From: CAYSCW01 sp964429795
GTDB taxonomy: Bacteria > Acidobacteriota > Aminicenantia > Aminicenantales > Aminicenantaceae
NCBI GenBank assembly: GCA_964429795.1
Contig: CAYSCW010000017.1
Coordinates: 1 to 64,000, forward strand
Length of the DNA stretch: 64,000 nt
Direction of reading: 5' to 3'
A model generated the notes under the pieces. The model did no database searches. It was not told where the DNA came from and saw only the letters and a list, made by a program, of their open reading frames with translations. The position numbers were made by a program, and so were the translations under genes. Below, one piece after another: positions 16,773-24,862 of the stretch; the first letter of the stretch is position 1; every line of letters starts with the position of its first letter.

Positions 16773-18644
16773 CTACCTTGATACTGATATCCTCAACGTT
16801 TCATAGAGGGTGAGGCTGTTGGGTCCTTGGACAGTAAGACGGAAGACCAGGTGATGGCCTAAAAAGGCAGCGGGTATTTTCACCACGAAAGGTTCGACTG
16901 AGGATTGTTCTGCGGATGGAGGTATCAAGGGAAAGGTAACGATAGGATTCAGGATGATAATTTCCGGATGAGTGGAAGCCAGGTGTCCTTCAAGGGAAAG
17001 AGCGGGACTTAGTCCTTGATTGCTTAGAGTCGGTGAAATCTCGATTGACTCTCCAGGTTCGACTCTTCCGTTGCCATTTCCGGAGCTTTGGCCTTTTCGG
17101 TCATCATCTATGGAGTAAGAGAGGAGCTTGGGAAGGGCGTATTCGATTTCAGCTGCTGCGGTGGCGTCGACAATGCCCCATCCGTAATCATTGTCAGGAT
17201 TCTGGGCACGGCTTGCGGTTTGGAGAAGAGCCGAGCGGACCTGAGTCGGAGTCCAATCTCTGTGAATTTCCAGAATCAGTGTTACCACTCCTGCCACAAG
17301 TGGGGTAGCGAATGATGTCCCCGAGCCTGTGTCGTAGGAATCGTCTCTGTCTTCGCTACTGTCGGCAAGCCAATTACCAACGCCAAGGGCACAGACTTCG
17401 GGTTTGATCCTTCCATCGTGAGTGGGCCCAGGGGAACTGAAGGAAGCGATTTGACCATTGCTGTCCACCGCTCCCACCGAGATCACATCAAATCCATCGG
17501 CAGGAACGATGATATGTCCCCAGGAGCTGTCTCTCTCGTTGCCAGCAGCGTTGACCACCACAACTCCCAGGCTTGCGGCGCGATTGGCGGCGATAGTGGT
17601 CACTGCCACTTGGCCGTTCATATCCTCATAGGTATACCAGTCTATATATCCAAGCGAAGATGAGACCACCTCAGCTCCCAGAGACTCTGCCCATTCTAAA
17701 CCGGCGACCCAGTAGTCTTCTTCGATGGGCTGTTCGAAAAGCGTGGTCTCTGTCTTTGCCAGAAGAAAGTCGGCGCCGTAAGCCGGCCCCACCAGTTGGC
17801 CTGGGGCATAGCCGCCCAGGATTGACCATGTGCCAGTCCCGTGGGAGTCGGAATAATCATCAGGGTCGAGAGGATCCTGCTGGACGTTGCCGTCGTTGTT
17901 GACAAAATCCCATTCGTCCACGATATGGGCTTGCTTGAAGATATCATGGCTCTTGCAGAATCCTGTATCCATCATGCAGACAAGAACGCCCTTTCCGCTG
18001 TATCCCAGCCTGTGGAGAGGGAGAACGTTAACCTGATTGAGCTGAAAGTAAGAAGGCCCATAATTGGGGATCGATTGATTCTCATCACTGGAGATTAATG
18101 CTCTCTCATGAGTGGCAAGCAGATCTTTCCTCTGGAAAGAAAGGGCCAGGTCGATCTTACTGACAAAATCCAGTTCTGCGAGGGAGAGGATCTGTGAGGG
18201 ATTTGCCTCGGCACTGATGGCATTGAGCCAACGGGACTCCGTTCTTACCCGGATGACCAAAGACTCAACCTGTTCGCGATAAGGCGGAGAAAGAGGAAGA
18301 TCGCAGAAGTCCACCAGATCCTCTTTTCTTCGAACTTTGCTCCGCCGCCAAAGGCAACGCTCCTTGAGATTTTGGCGAGCCTTGAGCAAACCTTTCTTCA
18401 ACTCTGCTTGGGAAGAGATTCCTTTATCTGGGAAATAAACCCATATTTTTAAATTCTTGCCCACCATGGAGGGATCAGCCATCCTGGTCTGCAGTCTCAG
18501 GCTGATTTTGGAACAGAGAGGAAAGGCTTGGGCGGATTCATCGATTTTTTGTGGTTTGTTCGAGGAGGCGGCGATGAACAGAAAAATAAGAAAGGATGAT
18601 AATGTTGTGATGTATTTTTGTGAGATGTGCTTTCTTGGTTTCAA
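16773..18644 (-). CDS. Subtilisin-like serine peptidase (S8 family), exported
   Basis: About 623 residues from TTG 18644, which lies 7 nt after the AMMECR1 stop; the frame is open to ATG 18710 but that would overlap the upstream gene by 59 bp. A membrane/signal segment follows the basic start. The catalytic triad is visible: Asp in MDTGF (about 225), His in DSHGTGT (about 267) and Ser in GSGTSFATP (about 443), with the oxyanion Asn in NAAGNE. A C-terminal beta domain (about 510-620) with GRVEPGE resembles a CARDB-like module. It probably degrades proteins outside the inner membrane. Confidence 0.9.
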   Translation of the reverse strand: MKPRKHISQKYITTLSSFLIFLFIAASSNKPQKIDESAQAFPLCSKISLRLQTRMADPSMVGKNLKIWVYFPDKGISSQAELKKGLLKARQNLKERCLWRRSKVRRKEDLVDFCDLPLSPPYREQVESLVIRVRTESRWLNAISAEANPSQILSLAELDFVSKIDLALSFQRKDLLATHERALISSDENQSIPNYGPSYFQLNQVNVLPLHRLGYSGKGVLVCMMDTGFCKSHDIFKQAHIVDEWDFVNNDGNVQQDPLDPDDYSDSHGTGTWSILGGYAPGQLVGPAYGADFLLAKTETTLFEQPIEEDYWVAGLEWAESLGAEVVSSSLGYIDWYTYEDMNGQVAVTTIAANRAASLGVVVVNAAGNERDSSWGHIIVPADGFDVISVGAVDSNGQIASFSSPGPTHDGRIKPEVCALGVGNWLADSSEDRDDSYDTGSGTSFATPLVAGVVTLILEIHRDWTPTQVRSALLQTASRAQNPDNDYGWGIVDATAAAEIEYALPKLLSYSIDDDRKGQSSGNGNGRVEPGESIEISPTLSNQGLSPALSLEGHLASTHPEIIILNPIVTFPLIPPSAEQSSVEPFVVKIPAAFLGHHLVFRLTVQGPNSLTLYETLRISVSR

Positions 18645-18651
18645 CTCTAAT

Positions 18652-19197
18652 TTATTCCGAAAAGACCTGGGCTTCAAAGATTTCGATCTGGGCTTCCTTT
18701 TTCCATTCATCCTCTGGCAGGCCCGCTTTCAAACAGCCGTGGCTGAGAAAAGTTTCCACATCCCAGTCCCATTCGACAGGAACCTGAGGCAGAAGAAGCC
18801 CTTTGTTGAATCCTTTGGAGATGACAATACCGTGCTTTCCGATTTCGATCTCTTTGATATCCTTGACAGGCCTGGGAAGGGACAGCACTGAGATCTCGAC
18901 TTTGGTCTCATCGAGTTCTCCAAGGTTAAGAGGCTTAAAACGGAAATCCTGGGTGGCAGCCGAGATTGCCACCTCGGTAACGGTCTCAAACAGAGGCTTA
19001 TAGGGAAGGGGATATCCGATACAACCTCTCAGTTCATCGTTCACTTTCAAAGTCACGAAAGCCCCTCTTTTTTCTCTGAGCGTTTCATCCTTGATCTTGA
19101 CCTTTAGAGTCTTCCCGCTCTTCAGGTATTCCCTGATAGCTCTCCGGGCTAAGTCCAACAGGAATTCTTGTTGGTCTTTGTTCAAAGGATTTGTCAT
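18652..19197 (-). CDS. AMMECR1 domain protein
   Basis: 181 residues covering the whole AMMECR1 domain. Its most conserved motif, LRGCIGY (about residues 57-63), is present, as are the SAATQDFRF segment (about 80-88) and the LLLPQVPVEWDWD region (about 136-148). The family is found in all domains of life; the bacterial function is unclear. AMMECR1 often pairs with a MEMO-like partner, which is absent here. It sits between a short hypothetical gene and the subtilisin gene, all on the minus strand and closely spaced. Confidence 0.9.
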   Translation of the reverse strand: MTNPLNKDQQEFLLDLARRAIREYLKSGKTLKVKIKDETLREKRGAFVTLKVNDELRGCIGYPLPYKPLFETVTEVAISAATQDFRFKPLNLGELDETKVEISVLSLPRPVKDIKEIEIGKHGIVISKGFNKGLLLPQVPVEWDWDVETFLSHGCLKAGLPEDEWKKEAQIEIFEAQVFSE

Positions 19198-19201
19198 GAT
19201 C

Positions 19202-19588
19202 TCACTTTTCGGTTTTCAGTCGAATCGGCGAGAGAAAAAATTCCTGCTCATAATCTATAATAAAGGAATTAATGAACATTTTTTTCTTCTGGTGATGGAT
19301 TTTGAGAAAAAGTTTTCCATAAGCAAAAGGAGCTAATAATTTTTTTATTCTCTGCTGCTCGGGTTTGAAGGAAAAGAAGCCGATGAGTCTTCCTCTGAAC
19401 AAATAGTCAAGATCGAAGTAGTTTTGGGGAAAGGAAGAAAAATTTTTTAATGCGGGAAAGACCCTTTCCACAAAGTATCGGTGACCTCTTTTATGTCCTA
19501 TGAGCAGTCCATCTGGATTTCGATGCGGGCCAATAAGGCTCAGGGCTTCAAAAGAGAGGTAGGCTTCCCTGGAGAGGTAAGCATCCAT
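19202..19588 (-). CDS. Conserved-looking hypothetical protein
   Basis: 128 residues, no signal peptide or membrane span. The segment DGLLIGHKRGHRYFVERVFPAL (about 26-47 as a pattern) recalls the first strands of a JAB/MPN fold, but the metal motif H-x-H of active JAB enzymes is not seen. Its stop is 4 nt before the AMMECR1 start, so the two are probably in one operon. I cannot assign a family. Confidence 0.5.
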   Translation of the reverse strand: MDAYLSREAYLSFEALSLIGPHRNPDGLLIGHKRGHRYFVERVFPALKNFSSFPQNYFDLDYLFRGRLIGFFSFKPEQQRIKKLLAPFAYGKLFLKIHHQKKKMFINSFIIDYEQEFFLSPIRLKTEK

Positions 19589-19642
19589 CGCCCAGAATTA
19601 TACCAGAAATTCAAAAAAAACCGCAAACCGTCAGAAGGTAGG

Positions 19643-19659
19643 GTAAGCATCCTTATTTC
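19643..19659 (-). repeat. 17-bp dispersed motif, inverted copy
   Basis: On the minus strand this reads GAAATAAGGATGCTTAC, identical to 33681-33697 and nearly identical to 37116-37132. It lies just downstream of the SLC13 stop. Confidence 0.5.
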
Positions 19660-19662
19660 TAT

Positions 19663-21129
19663 TTAAAACAGGCCTAAAAGCGGGGAGATAACTCTGATGC
19701 CAATCCAGATGAGGATGATGCCGGCGATGTTCATCCAGATTCCATGTTTCATCATCTGGGGCAGTCGCACCATGCCAGAACCGTAGATGATAGCGTTTGG
19801 AGGGGTGGCTACAGGAAGCATAAAGGCAAAGCTGCAGCCGATGGCACATCCTAAGACAGGGGGAAGGGGGTTGATGGCGGCTGTTTTTGAGATGGCAATG
19901 ATGATGGGAATGATCATGTTAGCGGAAGCGGTGTTGGAGGTGACCTCTGTCAGGAAAATACTGAAGGTGATGGTCAGGAGCGTGATCAGGGAGAGGCTGG
20001 CCGTGGTTCCCGGTGAGATAAAAAATCTGCCGATCGAATCGGCCAGGCCTGTTTCAAAGATCTGGAAACCCAAGGACAATCCTCCTCCAAAGAGGAGAAG
20101 AGTCCCCCAATCTATCTGTATGGCTTCCCTGAGAGTGAGGGTGAACTGACCTTTTTTGAAGTCAACGGGGAGGAGAAAAAGAAGGCAGGCTCCGATGACA
20201 GCGGCCACAGATTCGGGAAAATGAGTGTGAAGCCAGAGGGATAGCGCCGATTCCTTTCCCCAGATGAGTGAGACAAACCCGGGAACTGTCCAGAGGGAGA
20301 CGGTTATCAGAAAGGCTGTCAACACATTTTTTTGGGCGCGGCTCAGCCCTTTTTGAGCCATTTTGCTCTCTGGGGGAAGGATCATTTTGCCTTTCGGCAA
20401 TCCTTTTTCTCTGCCTAATTTGGATTTCATGAACAGAAAGAGGACCAGATACATGGGGATCAGGATGATGAAGCCAATGACCATCCATTGGAAGAAAGTA
20501 ATCCTGTAGTCTGCCAGATTTTCCAGCATACCGATGGCGATCAGGTTGGGAGGGCTGCCGATGGGAGTGCCGATCCCCCCGATAGAAGCCGAGTAGGCAA
20601 TCATCAACAGCATGACAACGCTGAAAAGGGAATGCCCTCCTTCTTTATTTTGGGAAGGGAAAGCTGCGAGAATCCCCAGGACAATGGGATACATCATGGC
20701 TGTGGTGGCGGTGTTGCTTATCCATAACGAGAGGAAAACCGTAGTTAAACCCAGAGCAAAGAGGATCCTCGTTTTTTTGAGAGCGATGGATTTGAGCGAG
20801 AGGATGGAGAAGGCGAGCTTTTGATCAAGACCGTGAACACTCATTGCCCGGGCCAGGATGAAACTTCCCAGAAAGAGCATGATGATGGGATTGGCAAAAG
20901 GAGCGAATGCCTCTATGACAGAAGCCACCTTGAACGTGGTCACAAAGACAGGAATGAGGAGGGCTGTGGCGGGGATAGGAATGCATTCTGTCACCCACCA
21001 GACCACAATCAAGAAAAAGATAGCCAGGAGGCGATGGGCCTTTGGGTTGTGGGAAAGGATGGGGGAGAAATAAGCGACCAGGAAAAAGAGGGGACCGAGG
21101 ATGAGTCCCCAAATCTTTCTGCCTTCCAT
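19663..21129 (-). CDS. SLC13/DASS sodium:anion symporter
   Basis: 488 residues with about 12 hydrophobic segments. The two diagnostic SNT motifs are visible: SNTATT near residue 138 and TSNTASAN near residue 400. These form the Na+ and carboxylate sites in the divalent anion:Na+ symporter family (as in VcINDY). Likely substrates are C4-dicarboxylates, citrate or sulfate; the exact one cannot be told. It is followed on the minus strand by the hypothetical-AMMECR1-subtilisin genes, about 75 bp away. Confidence 0.9.
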   Translation of the reverse strand: MEGRKIWGLILGPLFFLVAYFSPILSHNPKAHRLLAIFFLIVVWWVTECIPIPATALLIPVFVTTFKVASVIEAFAPFANPIIMLFLGSFILARAMSVHGLDQKLAFSILSLKSIALKKTRILFALGLTTVFLSLWISNTATTAMMYPIVLGILAAFPSQNKEGGHSLFSVVMLLMIAYSASIGGIGTPIGSPPNLIAIGMLENLADYRITFFQWMVIGFIILIPMYLVLFLFMKSKLGREKGLPKGKMILPPESKMAQKGLSRAQKNVLTAFLITVSLWTVPGFVSLIWGKESALSLWLHTHFPESVAAVIGACLLFLLPVDFKKGQFTLTLREAIQIDWGTLLLFGGGLSLGFQIFETGLADSIGRFFISPGTTASLSLITLLTITFSIFLTEVTSNTASANMIIPIIIAISKTAAINPLPPVLGCAIGCSFAFMLPVATPPNAIIYGSGMVRLPQMMKHGIWMNIAGIILIWIGIRVISPLLGLF

Positions 21130-21322
21130 TTTCGATCTTAAGGATTCAAAGGATTTTTCGCCAAGGATATATCAAATAAGAAATGTTTGAAGGTTTCTTT
21201 CTTACTTTAAAGATTTTGGAGGATTGAATCTTCCTGAACACTTCAGGCATGAAGGTGGATTATATTTTTTTTCTATCCAAAAAACAAGTTATTAGAGCAT
21301 CATCATTTCCATGAGGATTATG
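21130..21322. other. First part of a 470-bp non-coding stretch
   Basis: AT-rich sequence upstream of the SLC13 gene and downstream of no gene on the plus strand. I see no convincing promoter, RNA or reading frame before the GC-rich repeat at 21323. The rest of the gap (21323-21599) is occupied by two repeat elements listed separately. Confidence 0.4.
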
Positions 21323-21445
21323 CTTTTTTTTAGGATGGGTCCTGTCACGGGGTGTCCCCCGTCCGTCCTCGCTCCACCCATCCCCCCGTGGGGAACCCCT
21401 TCCGCTGCGGGCGTTGCGGAGGAGCACCCCGCGCCACCCATCCTT
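21323..21445 (-). repeat. GC-rich 123-bp dispersed repeat, copy B (inverted)
   Basis: Inverted partner of 13923-14045 with 120 of 123 identical bases. The match includes the run of eight A/T beyond the terminal repeat and stops sharply on both sides. The two copies enclose 7277 bp. Confidence 0.85.
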
Positions 21446-21460
21446 GCTTAACAGAGATTG

Positions 21461-21540
21461 GGGGTCAGGCTTCATTACGCATAGATGCATAGGACAAGAA
21501 CAATGTCCATTAGCTTTCTTTGATGGAGAAGCCTGACCCC
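21461..21540 (+). repeat. 80-bp palindromic (REP/MITE-like) element
   Basis: GGGGTCAGGCTTC (21461-21473) and GAAGCCTGACCCC (21528-21540) are perfect 13-bp terminal inverted repeats. A smaller hairpin (GGACA ... TGTCC) lies inside. The end sequence resembles the GGGTCAGACCTT ends of the transposase element at 48348-49442, so this may be a non-autonomous relative. Confidence 0.65.
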
Positions 21541-21599
21541 AAAAGATCCTGGATCTAATTGACTGGAGTGAATTTAAGATTTATCATGGACGGAAGAGT

Positions 21600-22223
21600 A
21601 TGCGAATGAAGTATGAATCGGTGATTGTAGGCCCTTTGGAGACAAACTGTTATCTTGTTTATTGTCAAGAGAGCCTCGAATGTGCGGTGGTGGATCCGGG
21701 TGCAGAGCCGGAGAAAATATTCCGTCTGATCGCTGAAAACAACCTTCGCCCGGTCATCCTCCTCAATACCCACGGCCATATCGACCATATTGGTGCGAAT
21801 AAGGATGTCAAGGATAAATTTGATATTCCTCTTTGTATCCATCGTTCTGATGAACCTATGTTGAAGAGTGTTCTTCAGTCTGAGCTTAGCTTATTCCTCG
21901 ATGCTAAGGATTCTCCTTCTCCCGACCAATATCTTGAGGATGGAGGCACTGTCAAGATCGGCAGATCTTCCCTTCGAGTCATCCATACACCCGGCCATTC
22001 TCCCGGAAGCGTGAGCTTCCTCGGAGATGGATTTATACTTTCCGGAGACACGCTCTTCTTCGGGGGTGTAGGCCGGACTGATCTTCCAGGAGGGTCCTGG
22101 ACTGTGCTGGAGCATTCAATAAGGCATAAAATCCTGACCTTACCCGATGAGACAAGGGTGCTTCCCGGACACGGGCCTTCTACCACAGTGGAACAGGAGA
22201 GAAGATCAAATCCCTTCATCTGA
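21600..22223 (+). CDS. MBL-fold metallo-hydrolase (glyoxalase II-like)
   Basis: 207 residues. The metal motif THGHIDHIG (about 57-65) is the H-x-H-x-D-H signature, with later His in HTPGHSPGS (about 125-133) and Asp in SGDTLF (about 147). The end LPGHGPSTT is typical. The closest families are hydroxyacylglutathione-hydrolase-like proteins that cleave thioesters. ATG 21606 is an alternative start. Its stop overlaps the start of the recombinase gene (TGATG), so they are translationally coupled. Confidence 0.88.
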   Translation: MRMKYESVIVGPLETNCYLVYCQESLECAVVDPGAEPEKIFRLIAENNLRPVILLNTHGHIDHIGANKDVKDKFDIPLCIHRSDEPMLKSVLQSELSLFLDAKDSPSPDQYLEDGGTVKIGRSSLRVIHTPGHSPGSVSFLGDGFILSGDTLFFGGVGRTDLPGGSWTVLEHSIRHKILTLPDETRVLPGHGPSTTVEQERRSNPFI

Positions 22224-23125
22224 TGAAAAATCAATCCTCTCAGCCTGAGCACACTCTGCAGGCTTTCCTTGATTTTCTTTCCGTGGAAAAAGGTTTATCG
22301 ACAAACACGATCCTCTCCTACTCCAGAGATTTGCATAAGCTTTTTCGTTTTCTCAAGAAGGAAAAGATCCCATGGGACAGCGTGCAGGAAGAAGATCTGG
22401 TCAGGTTTATCCACCATCAGAGCAGAGCCGGACTTTCCTCCCGCTCTCTGGGCCGTCTGATTTCAACGCTTAAATCCTTCTATAAATTTCTAGTTCTGGA
22501 TGATGTTATCAAGAAGAATCCCGCCGTAAATCTCTCCTCTCCCAAGATCTGGTTCAAACTTCCCCAGTTCTTAACGGTCGAGGAAGTGGGATCGCTTCTG
22601 AAGCGGCCTGATGAGCAAAAAATCCGGGGCATTCGAGATAAAGCCATGCTCGAACTTCTCTATGCCACCGGATTGCGGGCTTCTGAGCTTGTTTCGCTGA
22701 AAATAAAGGATCTGAATATGGAGGAAGGATTTCTCCTCTGTCGGGGAAAAGGGGGGAAGGAGAGAATTGTTCCCATCGGTCGCTCGGCTCGGTATAGTAT
22801 CCAAAAATACCTAGATGAGGCCCGTCTCCAGATTATGAAGGAACCGAGTGATGTTCTCTTTCTCACATCCCGCAGTGGAGCATTCACCCGGCAGGGCTTC
22901 TGGAAAATGCTAAAGAGCTATGCCAAGGAGGCAGGTCTCGGCTTGAAAATAAGTCCTCACATCCTTCGCCATTCCTTTGCCACACATCTTCTGGAAAGGG
23001 GAGCGGATCTGCGCTCTGTCCAGTTGATGCTGGGGCATACGCAAATCACAACCACTCAGATTTATACCCATGTCAGCCGAGAAAGGCTGCGTAAAGTCTA
23101 CGAGAAATATCACCCCCGGGCCTGA
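22223..23125 (+). CDS. xerD: Tyrosine recombinase XerC/XerD
   Basis: 300 residues, the usual length. An N-terminal SAM-like core-binding domain (about 8-95) precedes the catalytic domain. Catalytic residues visible are Arg in TGLRASE (about 151), H-x-x-R in HILRHS (about 246-249), His in LGHTQ (about 271) and Tyr in IYTHV (about 280). It resolves chromosome dimers at dif; XerD versus XerC cannot be settled by eye. It overlaps the upstream MBL gene. No att or dif site was recognised nearby. Confidence 0.92.
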   Translation: MKNQSSQPEHTLQAFLDFLSVEKGLSTNTILSYSRDLHKLFRFLKKEKIPWDSVQEEDLVRFIHHQSRAGLSSRSLGRLISTLKSFYKFLVLDDVIKKNPAVNLSSPKIWFKLPQFLTVEEVGSLLKRPDEQKIRGIRDKAMLELLYATGLRASELVSLKIKDLNMEEGFLLCRGKGGKERIVPIGRSARYSIQKYLDEARLQIMKEPSDVLFLTSRSGAFTRQGFWKMLKSYAKEAGLGLKISPHILRHSFATHLLERGADLRSVQLMLGHTQITTTQIYTHVSRERLRKVYEKYHPRA

Positions 23126-23173
23126 ACAATTCGTCTTTATTCTATTATTACAGGAAGTATGATACGGATATTT

Positions 23174-23953
23174 CTAGGGTTGGGGTGAGTAATGGGGGAT
23201 GATGGTCAAGACAACCTTGACATTATGGAAGTTGGAGAAGGAAATTGGCCTTTTCTTTCCGCTCAGCGATTGGTGGTACTTCCATGTCCAGCAATAGGTT
23301 TTTTCGATCATGTGCTGATAGATTTCCTCTTCTTCAATTTGGATGCTGTTTGAGCCTCGCAAGAGAAAGGCGTTGTAATCCACTTGCGAAGAAGGTCTCT
23401 TGTTTTCATAAGAGGAGGGAAGAGTAAGGTAAAACTTGGGATCGGAGCTCTCCTGGGGGACGTAAAAGCCATCCACTTGGAAGTCAAAATGGAGGTTCTT
23501 ATCCCTTCTCAATATGTAGTGAAAATCAAAGCCAGGTCTCTTTGAGAAATCATCCCCAGAAATTATCTGGGAAGAATCAGGAGACTGTACTTCTTCCCGG
23601 GCATTCCATTCCACAAGCTCTGAGGTTTCGTGATAGATGATGTAGTCGTCCATATCTTCTTCCATACATCCTAGCCAGAGGAGGATGAACGAGTAGTGAC
23701 CGATGTTGGATCTTTCTCCGTTCTCGACTGCGTAATCTCCGTTTGAACTGAGAACGAGCATAATCTCCCAAAAATAGGGTTTGATCTGGAGGGAAGGAAG
23801 GGACATGCTTGAAGAAACTGAAGGAAAAACATTTCGAGATGAGAAAGCGAGAATCTGGATGGAATCTTGTCCAAGATCATCTGCATAATTAGGCATGATG
23901 AGGAATAGGGAAAGGAAAAAAGTTAGGATAGAAAGGCCTGTCTTTTTGACCAC
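23174..23953 (-). CDS. Exported hypothetical protein
   Basis: 259 residues with a signal peptide (about 1-24, MVKKTGLS start, ADDLG after cleavage). The mature part is mixed alpha/beta and acidic, with no cysteines of note and no known motif. A TATAAA-like box lies just upstream on the minus strand. No neighbour suggests a role; it is convergent with xerD. Confidence 0.55.
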   Translation of the reverse strand: MVKKTGLSILTFFLSLFLIMPNYADDLGQDSIQILAFSSRNVFPSVSSSMSLPSLQIKPYFWEIMLVLSSNGDYAVENGERSNIGHYSFILLWLGCMEEDMDDYIIYHETSELVEWNAREEVQSPDSSQIISGDDFSKRPGFDFHYILRRDKNLHFDFQVDGFYVPQESSDPKFYLTLPSSYENKRPSSQVDYNAFLLRGSNSIQIEEEEIYQHMIEKTYCWTWKYHQSLSGKKRPISFSNFHNVKVVLTIIPHYSPQP

Positions 23954-23978
23954 TACATTTTATTTATAGAATAAATCG

Positions 23979-24001
23979 GACTTTTTTTCTACAAAAAAGT
24001 C
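23979..24001. repeat. Hairpin between divergent genes
   Basis: GACTTTTTT (23979-23987) and AAAAAAGTC (23993-24001) form a perfect 9-bp stem with a 5-nt loop. It lies between the exported hypothetical gene and the TetR gene, which are divergent. It has no T-run, so it is not a normal terminator. Confidence 0.45.
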
Positions 24002-24082
24002 GACTTTGCAAGGAGATGCTGAAAACTTCAACGGCGAATTTTCGTATCTTAAAAAAGGAGATGCCTTTGTGCTCGAAAGGCC

Positions 24083-24111
24083 TTGACAGAGAGAGAAGTT
24101 TTTGCTAAATT
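24083..24111 (+). promoter_or_regulatory. Sigma-70 promoter of the TetR-RND operon
   Basis: TTGACA (24083-24088), 17-bp spacer, TAAATT (24106-24111, four of six). The -10 box is overlapped by the first operator palindrome, which suits repression by steric block. Confidence 0.65.
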
Positions 24112-24169
24112 AAACCATCTAGTTTAATTTTTAAACTCATAAGTTCAAAAAATAAACTAAGAGGTTTAA
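24107..24169 (+). promoter_or_regulatory. Three tandem TetR operator-like palindromes
   Basis: Three copies of TTAAAC-N6-GTTTAA lie in a row. Site 1 (24110-24127) is perfect and extends to a 9-bp arm (24107-24130). Site 2 (24131-24148) has GTTCAA as its right half. Site 3 (24152-24169) has ATAAAC as its left half. Their centres are 24118.5, 24139.5 and 24160.5, exactly 21 bp apart, or two helical turns, so all face the same side. Site 1 covers the -10 box and site 3 covers the GAGG ribosome binding site. Most likely the TetR protein encoded at 24174 binds here. Confidence 0.75.
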
Positions 24170-24173
24170 GACT

Positions 24174-24848
24174 ATGAAAAAGAAAGATCTCAGGCTGGAA
24201 AGAAAACGGCAGAGACGGGAAGAAAACAAGTCGGCAATTCTCGAATCAGCCGAAAGAGTTTTCGCCCAGAAAGGCTATACTCTAGCCACCATGAATGAAA
24301 TTGCCGAGGAGGCACAGTTTTCCAAGGCCACTATCTACCATTATTTCAAGAGTAAGAGAGATTTGTTTTTTGAGATCATCGTGAATTCCTTTGAGACTGT
24401 CCGGCAGAGAATGAAAAAGATAAAAGAAAAGAACGAGACCGCCGAAAAGATGATCGAAGAGATAACCCATTTTACCCTCCAGTTTTTCCATACCAAAAAG
24501 AATATTTCTCGAGTCTTCTTGATGGAAAAGTCTTTGATGAAAGCTGCTCTCCATTTGTCTCCCGAAGAACAGGTCACACTCTCACCGACGGAGAAAAAGT
24601 ATATTGAAGGTATCATAGAAAAGAAAGAAAAGATTTTGCAGATTTTGATCGAGATCTTTGAAAGGGGAATAAAAGCCGGTGAGTTCCGCAGGATGAATAC
24701 CCATGATGCTGCTCATGCTTTTGAAGCCATGATCCATGGATTCTATTTCACCAAATATTGGTATGAGAAGGAATATAATCTGAAGACGGGAGCAGAACTC
24801 ATTCACGACTTCTTTCTTCATGGAATCAAAAAAGATAAAAACGTCTGA
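24174..24848 (+). CDS. TetR/AcrR-family repressor
   Basis: 224 residues. The N-terminal helix-turn-helix is clear (about 15-62): AERVFAQKGYTLATMNEIA, then AQFSKATIYHYFKSKRDLF. This is the TetR pattern. The C-terminal ligand-binding part is all-helical and ends in a typical FFLHGIK helix. It starts the efflux operon and is followed 14 nt later by tolC-like, adaptor and RND genes, so it should sense a substrate of the pump. It is probably autoregulated through the operators just upstream. Confidence 0.92.
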   Translation: MKKKDLRLERKRQRREENKSAILESAERVFAQKGYTLATMNEIAEEAQFSKATIYHYFKSKRDLFFEIIVNSFETVRQRMKKIKEKNETAEKMIEEITHFTLQFFHTKKNISRVFLMEKSLMKAALHLSPEEQVTLSPTEKKYIEGIIEKKEKILQILIEIFERGIKAGEFRRMNTHDAAHAFEAMIHGFYFTKYWYEKEYNLKTGAELIHDFFLHGIKKDKNV

Positions 24849-24862
24849 TCAGGAGAGTGAAA

